Assembly (NCBI RefSeq): GCF_037392515.1 | Contig: NC_090288.1 | Span: 9,279,969 to 9,343,968, forward strand | Source: Haliotis asinina | Taxonomy: Eukaryota > Mollusca > Gastropoda > Lepetellida > Haliotidae | Direction: 5' to 3' | Length of the DNA stretch: 64,000 nt | Shown: piece after piece, positions 1-11,400 of the stretch | Layout of the letters: each line of letters opens with the position of its first letter | Numbering within the stretch: position 1 is the first letter of the stretch | Notes under the pieces: generated by a model | What the model was told of the DNA's origin: nothing | Seen by the model: the letters and a program-made list of their open reading frames with translations, nothing else | Database searches by the model: none | Program-made: the position numbers and the translations under genes

Positions 1-546
1 AATACGCACAACAAATCGATAGATGTGCAATATGAACATGTTTTACATCCATATTACGGCAATATGATAACGTTAGCTTGAGTAAGGACATGTTTGATAA
101 CTTGGAGAAACCGGGTTTGACGTACATATTGCTTCATCAACACCATATATTTGTTTTTGTGTGTTTGTTCGGTCAGGTTTTATCCTACAGCATCGCCATC
201 TGTATATGTAATGTACAAGCATTCCAAACACCTTTCCTTAAGTGACGAGTTGTTTTACCAAAGAGGTGTAAATGTGGTAGTTTGACATCAACTGTGGAAC
301 GTCACCTGCTTGTGTGGCAGTGATGCTACAGGTATTGTACACACATGGTGGCGAGCAGATGGCCGCTATCTTTACCCGTGTTTCAGATAAATAGATGTAA
401 TCGGGTTCATTTACAGTTTGGTGTAAATGTTCTCAGCTTACGATGACGCACGGGGCAAGTTAATTGTCGCTGGAGAGCTAAGTGTGACTTGCCTCAGGTG
501 AACCGCGTGACAGGTGCGTTGACTGGTATGCTGTCCCAACCTATGT

Positions 547-549
<3 letters not shown>

Positions 550-606
<57 letters not shown>

Positions 607-658
607 TGTGTGTGTGTGTGTGTGAGTGTGTGTGTCTGTGTCTGTGTGTGTCTGTGTC
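550..658. repeat. (TG)n microsatellite with interruptions
   Basis: An almost pure TG tract starts near 550 and decays into TGAG/TCTG variants by about 680. Apparent His/Thr-rich open frames on the opposite strand are translations of this repeat and are not genes. Confidence 0.95.
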
Positions 659-679
659 TTTGTGTCTGTGTGTGTGTAA

Positions 680-1084
680 CTTTGTGACTTTGCGTGAGGG
701 TGGATCGGATTCCAACGTTTTTCGACATTGTGTGACGGTATGTAATTAACTATTTGTGGCTCTATGTGACTCTGTGTGAACATGTTTGTCAGTTTATGGC
801 TGCCACTCAATACAGGGCTATGAAGTTGTGTGTGACTGTATAGTTGGATGTTACTGCATACGACTGTGTTGTTCTGTATGTGTGTGCGTGACACCATATG
901 TGACTGTCTTGGTGGGTAACTGTGAGTGACCGTAACTACCTATGTGTGGCCGTGTGTTTGTCTGAGAGAGACTATATCTGACTGTGTTTGTGTGTAACTG
1001 TGAGTGACCGTACATCACAATGTGTGACTGTATGTTAATGTGTGTGTGTGGCACTACATGAATGACTTGGTGTGTAAGTGTGAG
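680..1084. repeat. TG-rich degenerate tandem repeat
   Basis: Loosely repeated units of the form 'gtgtgactgta' and 'gtgtaactgtgagtgaccgta' continue from the microsatellite. They look like a decayed minisatellite seeded by the TG tract. Confidence 0.7.
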
Positions 1085-1090
1085 GGTCCG

Positions 1091-1315
1091 TAACTGACTG
1101 TGTGTGACTAAATGTTCCTCTGTGCGTGTGTTGAAGCGTGTGACGGTGCATGACTGTGGGGAACTGACTGTGTGTGACTAAATGTTACTCTGTGCGTGTG
1201 TTGAAGCGTGTGACGGTGCATGACTGGGAACTGACTGTGTGTGACTAAATGTTACTCTGTGCGTGTGTTGAAGCGTGTGACGGTGCATGACCGTGGGGAA
1301 CTGCCTGTGTGTGAG
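1091..1315. repeat. Tandem repeat, about 70-bp unit, 3 copies
   Basis: Three near-identical copies contain 'ctgactgtgtgtgactaaat' and 'gaagcgtgtgacggtgcatg'. The second copy lacks about 4-5 bases near its end. The high identity implies recent expansion. Confidence 0.9.
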
Positions 1316-4300
1316 TTTATGTCATGGCATGTTTAGTTTGTTTTGTTAACACTAATAACGCGCACCATATCTATTATGAAAGTACTTCCAAGTACGCACA
1401 CGAACATTAAAATTTAGCAACTTAGCTTTCTCTCTCATACACTCACACTCATCCGCACAACGATACACGACACACGTACATGCACGCATACACTGTCGCA
1501 CTCACACATAACCCTTTTCCTTGTCTAATGTTTATATTGCCGCAGAAGTTTGAACTTAAGTTTAAATTGCCTGGTACTTGAGCACCTACCTGTGGATGCT
1601 TCCCTTGGTAATTCTTGCTTTTAAATTGAATGTATCAAGACAATGACGTAGTTAACACATATGGTGAATCCATAGTCCAAGGTCGAAGAGCAGTCTGCCT
1701 TGGTTCTAGGTATGCTGTTTTAATCAACTGTTAAATGTTTAATTATATTTCATTTGTCTATAGCTGGTACTATTTTTATAGATTTTCGTATCTGAATGGT
1801 TTAAAACACAAAAAATAAAATGCTTGTGGATTTATGTACATTAACTGAATCTGTATCTTAACTGTATCAACATGAGTTGGTGGGGTTGCCTTGCGGCTGA
1901 TTTCGTCCATACACAATACGGAAACATACGGAACATAAAAAAATAAGGAATTAGATCAGTGATAATTTCAGTTCAGTTTGGAAAATGCTGCCCTCAAAGT
2001 CTATAGCATGAAGCGGTTTGAGTCTTGGCATGTTGTAACCTTGATCAACGGTTAGGGAGAATGGAAAGTCTGGAAGGTAGAAATTAGTTGAAGTAAATGA
2101 TAAATTATATGCATCGAAACCTCGTTAATCCGATCCGTGAAGTTGCCTGGATTAACGATCTATGGATAACACTTAACACTTAACACTGATACAGAGCAAT
2201 GCGGAAGATCGTCCCAATTTGCTTTTGCTATAGTTCTTTAACACTACAGGCTGAAAATCGGTCACTTCTTTAAAACCACCGGTCAGTTGAGAATCGATGT
2301 GGGGTCAGAGGGTCCATCATACCGTAACGACCTGTAGCCGAGGAAATGGGTGAGGTGCGGTTGTGGATGAGGTAGGGGAGGGTCGTGGGTAACGGGGGAG
2401 GCATAAGTGGACATGGGGGTGGTATAGATAGGGGTTAAGTTTTGTCCCCTTGAGAGTGGTATTTGGAATCTGATAATTGAATATGTTCGTCTAGAGGACG
2501 TTAATGTTCTCCAAAGATTCGGCGTCACGTACGGCCACCCCTGAACACACTGGGCGAGTAATGTCGCCCACTACGCCGTGACTGCGGGCTCAGATAGCAG
2601 TTTTAAACCAACAACTTCTCTACATAGTACCTAAGATGTTACACCCATCCCTCAACATACCGTTTGACGAAGACGTCAGTGCTTAATATGCTTCTGCCTT
2701 AGTCGGAATGCTGTCAAACAATGAAGTAAAAGACAGGGTCAAATTAACAAATGACTTGTAATTAACGTTTTCCATTCATTGAATCAGCGCCGCTGAATCC
2801 ATGTTTGAATCATTCTCGGAATGTGAACAAGACTGACTGGGTAACTGGGATGGTGGCTTACAGGAAACAGGTAAATAAACCCGTTCGTGCGATTGAAAGA
2901 TATTCTAAAAGTACGCTAGGAACACAATATCTTCCAAAATGTTCTCAAAGGCTGCATAAAAAATAATGTTTCTTGTGCACATTTTTTCAAAAGTGACAAG
3001 GGTTGTAGGACTTTTAAAAAAATTGATTGAAAAAAAATAGTGATGAGGGAGGGACACATTTTATTTTTTTCTCTCAGAAATACAGCTTGGAGGGTTTAGC
3101 AGGTGTTATTGAGTTGTAGATTCAGTTACATTCGTTCTTGCAGACACTCATCCTTATAGTGGACAAATGGGTGATCGGGACGCGGCCAAGTCAAAATGAT
3201 TTATTAAATGGCACTAAAAAATTGTTACGCGCACAAATAAAAGTGACGCACCGATGCCCAAGAAACATTTCACTTTTTTTATTTAGCTTAACTGTTCCAG
3301 AAACCTTTCGTAACAAAGAAAAGAATATAAAATGTTGAATCGCAGCCCGTTTAAAACATCTATGTAAATTTCTAAGCTAACGTCTGTATTTTAAGTTTAC
3401 ATATAATATCATATGCGTTCCAAAACATGATTATAGTGTCATTCAGCGAAAAAAATGATATCTCATTACGTTTTGAACACTTCTTTGTATAATTTGAATT
3501 TGCAAATAATACCCTTTTGAACTTTCAAATTTGTACATTGAAAATATATCCAATAATGGACGCTGACAAGACAGAAAATGCAGTTCCCCTTCTACATATT
3601 TTTAAAAACTTTCTAACAACACTCTTAACTTTCGGTCTTTTTAGTGAAAAATGTAAAAAAAATACTCCAAATTGTACGTCCACAATTGGCGTCCACGTCC
3701 TTGACTGATGTCACCGAATATCACTTACTTCCAAGAGAGCGCACTCCTGACTACAGAGAGTTGGGTGAGGGGGTCGAGCGATGAAGTGTGTCATATCCCG
3801 ATACCATCTTACCATAACATGGGAGTTGGGGCACTTGCTATGCTCAGACATACCCGCTTAACACGACACGCGGTGGGATAGCAAACTAAACCATTTACCC
3901 AAACTGAAATGAGGGTGTTTAAAATAACATGCTTTGTGGTGACGCATGGTTTCATGATGGTATGATCACATGGGTTGTAATTTCATTCTTTCAAAATTAA
4001 GCCACTGGGGCAGTTAAATAGCATGTTTTGAGACTCGAATTCGACAACTGCTTTGAAATTTCAAACAAAAAGCCAAATATTTAAAGTATTAGGTTTAACT
4101 TGCGCCAAACTTGAACACTGTGTGCACAGAATTGCGTTACGTACTCTTGGGGTTCGTGTTGGCAATGAAGCAGTGCAGTTTAACAATGCCATGTGGATCT
4201 GAAGTACAGACCTAGGCGTGAGAGTAGCCTACTTTACAGTTACTAAGGCTACTTTAGAGACGGTTGCTCATCCAGCGTGAACTACGTCGTGTTTCTCTCC

Positions 4301-5470
4301 TCAAATGCCCTTTCTCGACAACATGGAAGATAAATTACACATTTAGACGCTTCAAGATAACAAACAGATCTGACACATGTCTTGCGAACACCAACGGTAT
4401 CCTTATATGAAGGACTGAGTTATTGAGTTTAGTTTTATGCCACTTCTAGCAATATTCCAGCAATGTCACGGCGGACTGTAAGAGCAACTCAGTGGTGTAC
4501 TGAGATGTACATTTGCGAGGGCGTGTTGTCATATCCATGTATTATTCTGAAATAATTTTCCCCCTGTTTTTATTAATTATTGCTGTATCACCGAGCTCTG
4601 CTTCAGATGTTGGATGAGTATCAACAGAACCGCAAAATCTGCTAATGAAACAAGATTTCACATAAACTATATATGAATGCAGGTTTAGCAAGACTGTGTC
4701 ATATTAGAATGTAAAAGGTCAACACTAGATACTAATAAGCATCGGGTCTCTTCCGACACGGGTGAGGTGTAAAAGGAGAAATAGCCATGGAACATGTGTC
4801 AGTGCATCACTGAACAATAGATCACACCAAGTGTTCCCTGAAATGAAAAATATATGTCCTGCTTTTAAGGAAGCATCGGTCACTTTACCAGTTCTCAAGA
4901 ACATGTCAGTGAGTGACTCCATATAAAGGTAGGAACATGAGATGCCATCGCATCACGTTGACGGGCCATCGTGTCAGATTTAGTAAATCCCCTTTTAATA
5001 TCTGCAATACTCTTAATGGATTAAAAGGTCCGACATATGCATAAGTGAGTGAGTTAGGTTCAACCCTGCAATAATCAAACAAAAATCCAGCAATATCTAG
5101 GCGATATTTACATGATACATTAACAGGGCCGATATATACATGTGAGTGAGTTGGGTCCCGAGTGGAACAATAATCCACACACGACTGTATAACAAAAGGG
5201 ATGACTTTCAGTTGTCTCCCTAATATTTCACTGATCAACTTGTCACACGTTTTGAGGCAGAGGCTGATTCCCACCATGATTTCCAAGAGACTCATGGAAA
5301 TCTTCCCCAATAAATGGACGATCATGGTTACAGCATACAATGCGTCAGTTAAGCTTACAAGATATTTTGGCAGGTATGTGGAGAACATTTTCAAATTTCA
5401 CATCACTGACCAAAATTATGTCAGATTCAGCTCCGTAGTTTGACTTACGTGACGTGTTCGATTGTTGTTT
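1316..5470. other. No supported gene
   Basis: Sequence without a recognisable gene. The longest open frame (- strand, about 4906-5394, 162 codons) runs through decayed repeat sequence with GTGAGTGAGTT tracts and has no domain. A SINE-tail fragment on the - strand lies at about 4430-4480 (ATGCCACTTCTAGCAATATT). Confidence 0.6.
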
Positions 5471-5473
5471 TTC

Positions 5474-5703
5474 GGATGACTAATTGCCTGGTCTTTGCGT
5501 GCGTTTGTGACGAATAGCACTGATAGAGTTGGATACGCTGAACTTACTGCGGATGACTAATTGCCTGGTCTTTGCGTGCGTTTGTGACGAATAGCACGGA
5601 TAGAGTTGGATACGCTGAACTTACTGCGGATGACTAATTGCCTGGTCTTTGCGTGTGTTTGTGCCGAATGGCACAGATAGAGTTGGATGCGCTGAACTTA
5701 CTG
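5474..5703. repeat. Tandem repeat, 77-bp unit, 3 copies
   Basis: Copies begin at about 5474, 5551 and 5628 with 'ggatgactaattgcctggtc' and end in 'gatacgctgaacttactgc'. The first two are almost identical; the third carries several substitutions. Confidence 0.92.
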
Positions 5704-6139
5704 CGAATACTCATGTAGGTGGTATCATGGCCATTTAATGGTGCCATAAACTCGTGCCAATGAAATAATAAGAATCGTACAGTGGAGTAGGGTTCTAGCC
5801 GAGACACCTCTTCATGCCACTCCGTACCGATATCTTGATCACGTGTTTGACTGTTAGTAAAGTGTCAGCACATTATAAATAGTGCTTACAGAAAGCAGAG
5901 TTACACCCGTATAACGGAAATCATTAGATCTGAGTATTGAGTGTTCGTAAGGCAACGTGTTCATCATCGGTCTCTCCTTGTAGACTGCAAGACAATATTA
6001 GATACGATAATAAAACGAAAACAAACAGCCTACTTTATAAAAGAACACTGCAACTTCACATGAAATGTACCTGTTACATGGTTTGTGAAAATAAGTCAGT
6101 ATTAAGGATGTGTGAATATGGATTTAGCAATCGCTAATA

Positions 6140-6610
6140 TTTTCATATACATGGACCGTACAGGTTGTACATCCCTATACATGGGACGTACAAGTTGTAT
6201 ATCCAATATATGTGCCGTACAAGTTGCATATCCTATGTGTGGGCCGTATAAGTTGTATATCCCTATGCATGGGCCGTACAAGTCGAATATTCCTATATAT
6301 GGATCGTACAAGTTGTACATTTATATTTAAGGGCCGTGAAAGTTACATATCTCTAAACGTTGCATTTTCCCATACGTGGATCATGAATGTTGTTATTCCT
6401 ATCCGTTGACCTTACTGGTTGTACGTGTATATCCCTTTACATGGACTTTAGGGGTTGTGTATTCCTTTACATGGACCTTGTATGTACCTTTAAATGGACC
6501 TTAATGGTTGTGTGTACTGTTACATTCACCTTAAAGGTTGTATATCCCCTAACACGGACCTTGGAGGTTATATATTCCTTTACATGGACCTTAAACATTC
6601 TGCCTGTGAG
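6140..6610. repeat. Degenerate minisatellite, about 30-bp unit, about 15 copies
   Basis: Units follow the pattern 'catgggccgtacaagttgta' + 'tatccctata', becoming more divergent to the right ('catggaccttaaaggttgta'). Open frames rich in YMGRTSC/YMDRT on the + strand and YDPYIGIF-like on the - strand are translations of the repeat in a unit divisible by three, so no stop is met. They are not evidence of a gene. Confidence 0.85.
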
Positions 6611-6853
6611 TGGACCCTAGTTTTCCACTTGGAACGATATAGCAGATGCTTACGCCGAAACTGCCTGTTATAGACCAAGTCAGAAACCATCCAAGAATCT
6701 GCATCACGTGTATTGAACCTCGCACTCACGAATAACAGAAATTGTTATCTGTAAAGTTTGTTCAATGGTGTACCAATTAGTGTAGTATCCCAGCTTCAAA
6801 AATGCCACTCAGACAATTAACTTGTCACATTTCCCAATTATTATCAACAAGAC

Positions 6854-7008
6854 GGGGTGGTGGAGTTGCCTAGTGATTCACTCGTTACACCGGAGACCCG
6901 GGTTCGATTTCCTACATGGGAGAAATGTGTGAAGCCCATTTCTCGCTTTCCCCGCCGTGATATTGCTGGAATATTGCTAAAGGCGGCGTAAAACTAAAGT
7001 CACTCACT
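6854..7008 (+). mobile_element. tRNA-derived SINE (family 1), with target-site duplication
   Basis: The head has tRNA-like boxes (a 'tggagttgcctagtgattc' A-box region and a 'gggttcgattt' B-box). The tail is 'gatattgctggaatattgct', 'ggcgtaaaac' and a CACT repeat. A 9-base direct repeat CAACAAGAC flanks the element at 6845-6853 and 7009-7017, so it inserted whole by target-primed reverse transcription. Confidence 0.88.
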
Positions 7009-7017
7009 CAACAAGAC

Positions 7018-8287
7018 AATCCGGATTAGCTGTGCTTTCTTCACAAAGACTTCTCCATTTTCCTGTGATTCCGGAGGCAATGTGCTTCTCTACAATACAT
7101 CGATCACCTGCACGCCCAATGCTATTCGTCCCTGTTTAGCGTATTAACGTTTACCGTGAATCAGCAGCGATCAAACTTGTTTGTTCACCGTCTACGGGCT
7201 GAGATTTAGCTGCAGACATATCGCTTACCTCGGAAACCCCTCAAGTCGTTACAATGTTTGTGTTCTATTTAGCACCTCTCCAATACTGATATTCTTATCT
7301 TCAAGGCTCTAGACATCAGTGAGATTTCTGACGACGGACAGTTACTTGTCTCACTGCTTGGCTTAATCGTTTCCCTGTTGTATTCGCCTCTCCAAGCGAC
7401 AATCTCGCTGTTTAGCAGGCCCCGGGAACATTTATATCGCCTGATTGTCTTCAGATAACGGAGGGATTTAAGACAAGGGATTGTTCCCTCTTTAAGAATG
7501 TTTTATAAGCTATCTAGTGTTGGGATGCGCTACGGCTAAGTCTTGAAGTGATTGAGTCATGATTACTTCAATATGTTTCTTAACCTTCTTATCAGGGAAT
7601 TGCTTTGTTAATGGTTTCATAGTGTAACGTTTAATTCACGTAACTTTGAAGTGTTTGAGATAAATTATTGATTGGCTCGGGCTTATTACACACGAAGTAT
7701 TATGAATTCGACATACAATTAGTGTGTGGGAAGTTTTACTGAGACGAAGGATGAATAGTGTTTGGTTTATAATTTCGAACTAAATAGAATCTTTTTATTC
7801 CAAACATAATAGTTCTATAGGTTTTATGTAGTTTGTTTTTGATGAACGTGCGTGCGTGTGTGTGTCTGTCAGTGCGTCCGTTCGTTCTTCGTGTGTGTGT
7901 GTAGAAACAATAGAGCCACAGGTATATATTTATCAGATGTTTTGATTTGAGTAAACATTTGAACTGATTCGGCGTACATTTGTAAACTTTTGAAACTATG
8001 CCTTGGGGCATCTAGCACCAAGAAAGGATGATACATAGCTTTATGTCACAACACTAGACAAAGTGTACAGAGAAAAATCCAACGCTTGGTGAAGGAGGTT
8101 AGATGCCCTGTAGATATTCTAATGCATTTTGTAAACAGTCACGCACGCACACGCATATATCTGTCTTAAAGTTAGAAACGTAGAAAAAAAATGTACGAAA
8201 TTCTATTGTATTATATGTAGTACTACTAATAGTATGTATAGTACAAAATTGTTTCCCTGTTTATATTTGTATATATACCCATAAAGT
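7018..8287. other. No supported gene
   Basis: Unremarkable AT-rich sequence with a short TGCG/GTGT tract near 7845-7905. No domain-bearing open frame is visible on either strand. Confidence 0.6.
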
Positions 8288-8288
8288 T

Positions 8289-8345
<57 letters not shown>

Positions 8346-8353
8346 CAGACAGA
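8288..8353. repeat. (CAGA)n microsatellite
   Basis: A pure CAGA/GACA tetranucleotide run of about 14 units, with one interruption near the right end. Confidence 0.97.
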
Positions 8354-9383
8354 GTGTTATCTCATTTGGTCCATTTTAAAATTATACAAGATATTAATAA
8401 GTACATACATTATACACTGCATGTATTGAATGTTTTAGTTTTACTTACATTATTGCACTGATTCATCCCGACTGTACTCTATTCATATACATTTCATCTA
8501 TAACGTAGCACTATGATGCTTTACCTAAATATCTACATATTATTCTTTGTTGCTGTTAACAGGTGCCAGGTCTTTTGAATAAGAATCATGTCGGCCATTT
8601 GACAGGAATGTACATGCTCTACATGAAAAACATGCTCTACATGCAAAACAGGAAATGAATAAAAAAGCTATGAATGAGTATAGCTATGAACTATGAACTA
8701 TATTGTTATAAAATATTATTATGTTTATAAAATATTCTAATCCTGATAAGATATTCCTATTCTTATTCTCCAGGTATAGCTCAAACAATATTCCTTTTAC
8801 TTCATATTTGATAAGTCTCTGATAAATCGGTTACTGGATTATTTAAAAGCGACTAGAACTTTTCCATATGAGTAGCATCAGCAACCATATAATATATAAA
8901 TTGTTGTACAGTCTTTGGTAACATACCGCTGCTGCATGTCGTGTCTATTGTACGATGCCCGTTATATCCAACACGTGTTTATGAATCATTAGCAAAAGTA
9001 TTCATGATACCAGGTAAAGCGCATGAAGTTCTTGCCCGATTCAAATAAACTGCAACCCTCCATGAAACATTTTTCTCCGGATTTGTTTATGCAACCTCTA
9101 TTAATATATATTAAAAGCTAAAAATGGGTATAGTGTTGTTTATGAAGGGAAATACAGTAAGTGGTAAAGAAACGAGAAACTGTAAGAACGTTGATTCCAA
9201 GCCTTCGCCCATCCCAACATATTGTATGCACTGAAACGAAATAGGTCGCAGGTTTACAAGCATGAATTACAACAGTTTTAGATGGTTGGTCTGGCGAGAT
9301 GTCCAGCTGTTCTAAATACAGGTGCCCGGTGTGGTCAGCCGAGCACGGACAACTCGGTGTCAAGGGATACTTAACGTCCACGC

Positions 9384-9420
9384 GGGGAAGGGAAGGGAGG
9401 GGAGGGGAGGGGGGAGGGTG
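9384..9420. repeat. G-rich (GGGGA)n tract
   Basis: A purine run of GGGAAGG/GGGGAGG type on the + strand. It could form G-quadruplexes but is too short to assign a role. Confidence 0.7.
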
Positions 9421-9779
9421 GCTTGGCGAGGTAATGAGAGGTCTACTTCTCTATCAAGCATCTTTCTGACATGGCAGGAACGGCATCTGAGACAACACAC
9501 GCGGCATCGTCGGTGTAGGAGTGTGTTGCGTGTCTGTGTTAGTGCATCGTGTGGGTTCCTGTAATAACGTGTATTTAACTGTATATACATGCAGACTGCT
9601 TTGAGAAGGTGAATGGAATTGACTTAATTGCTTACATGACATCTCAGATGATGATGGAGAACCTGCTTGTATCGCTGTCATAGTATCAAACACAGAGCAA
9701 TAGATGAAACATTCCCTTATTTTCATATATGTGTTTATTATCTCTCTGAGGAAATATTAATCCCAGGCAACCTCTAAAC

Positions 9780-10006
9780 AATATCAGTATGAGTTGTTTC
9801 AAAGGCATTTTAGAAGTTGGAGGAATCAAACTAGAAGTGCTTTATGGTTCAACTTCTTTATTATACAAGGTCACAACGTTTCGAGACAGATTCTAGTCTC
9901 TTCTTCAGGTGAGGTGAAGAAGAGACTAGAATCTGTCTCGAAACGTTGTGACCTTGTATAATAAAGAAGTTGAACCATAAAGCACTTCTAGTTTAATATC
10001 AGTATG
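9780..10006. mobile_element. Fold-back element A: perfect 80-bp inverted repeat with flanking direct repeat
   Basis: Arms 9828-9907 and 9915-9994 are exact reverse complements over all 80 bases, separated by a 7-base centre. The 12-base direct repeat AATATCAGTATG occurs at 9780-9791 and 9995-10006, so the inserted unit is 9792-9994: a 36-base leader followed by the palindrome. On the - strand the left arm reads CTGAAGA-A-GAGAC-(8-base loop)-GTCTC-GAAAC, the order of a hammerhead ribozyme core. A second element of the same build lies at 27200-27393. The likely source is a Penelope-like retroelement family; that is inference. Confidence 0.8.
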
Positions 10007-11084
10007 GTCCACATCTCTTCAGTGTGGCACTGTGATATGGAAATTGTTTCATATTTGTATATTAAACTGTCCGTAACCTCAGTCCTATAATATCTGAAAG
10101 CCGTTAGGGGAGGGATCTATCTGACCTTAACATCTGTGATGGTCTTTGTATACATAGATACACAAGCCATTCTTGTACAATTATTCCAGAGTATCTACGG
10201 TACGAAGCAGCACCTTTCTTCACATGGAGTAAAAATAACTGTTTAAAATATGCATACTTAAACTGCACCAGACATGACACACTTCACGTAAATTTCCATC
10301 AATAATGTATGAATGGGCGGGGGCGAAGCAGCATATGATAGAGTGTTTTGGTGCCGTTGAAATATTAGTCTTCGTTGGACAGTGAAGAGACGATATCTGT
10401 AATCAGTTGAAAGACAGAAATGAATGTTTGTAAACCATATTTGTTCAGGGATTAAGACGTAAAGTCAACCCCGTTGTGTTTAAGGGACATTTGTAGATAG
10501 ATCCAGTTATCCCAGCTTCTACCTAATCCGACATATTATATGACTCGTTCGAGACAACAGTTCGAAACATCTACGTTCGACTCATCGGAATTATACTTAC
10601 AATCAGCAACGACTTAGTAAATGGTGTTGTAATTGTATGAAACAATGAAACAACAGGGGATAACGGAATCCTGATCAAATAGGTCCAAGGTAGAACGTTG
10701 TTACACTATGGCCGCTATCCAGCCCGGTAATACTTATTGTGTCTGACGTTTTACGGATAGACGGATAGTAAAATATACTTTGTGAATGCGAAAACTAATT
10801 TGAAGGGGTTTAGCTCTTTATAGACATTGAAACCTTGAAGTGTTGAGTCTAAACCTCACATGAACATGTTATTGTAATTGCTAAATATACTCACGTAACA
10901 ATGCATCAAGTATTACAGCATTTATTATGTTGGTGTATAGTATAAGCTGGATTAGCTTCGATTCGATTCATGCAGATTATGGGATTTACGAGTTGATCCA
11001 CTCATCAAAACATGACTGAGTGTATACATGTCAGCTAGATCAAAGACCATCTGTGATACCCGATGAAGGGATATTGTGGAGAGG

Positions 11085-11400
11085 AGGGGTACTCAAGGGA
11101 TATTGTGGGGTGCGGGTATTGACAATGTTGGGTACATCTATTGAGAAGATGGAGGTATTGAAAAGGTGGGGGTATTGCGGGGTACATGTATTGCTAGCGT
11201 TGAAGTATCGTGGGATACATGTATTGAGAAGGTGGGACATTATAGGGTACATGTATTAATGAGGTGGGCTACGTATATTTGAAAGGAGGTGGATTGAGAG
11301 ATACATGCATTGAGAGGGTGGGGTATTATGGATTATAGGTGTTGAGAAGGTGAGTTACAGATATTGAGAAGGTGGGTTTTTGTGGGGTACACGTACTGAG
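11085..11400. repeat. Degenerate G-rich minisatellite, about 38-40-bp unit
   Basis: Repeated phrases 'ggggtacatgtattgagaag' and 'gtggggtattgtgg' occur about 8 times with drift. Open frames across it are repeat translations. Confidence 0.75.

Noticed and set aside
4906..5394. 162-codon open frame, - strand
   Set aside because: No domain, atypical composition, overlaps decayed repeat sequence; no splice or start context supports it.
6112..6620. Repetitive-protein open frames (YMGRTSC type)
   Set aside because: They arise because the 30-bp minisatellite unit is divisible by three; no start, signal or splice context.
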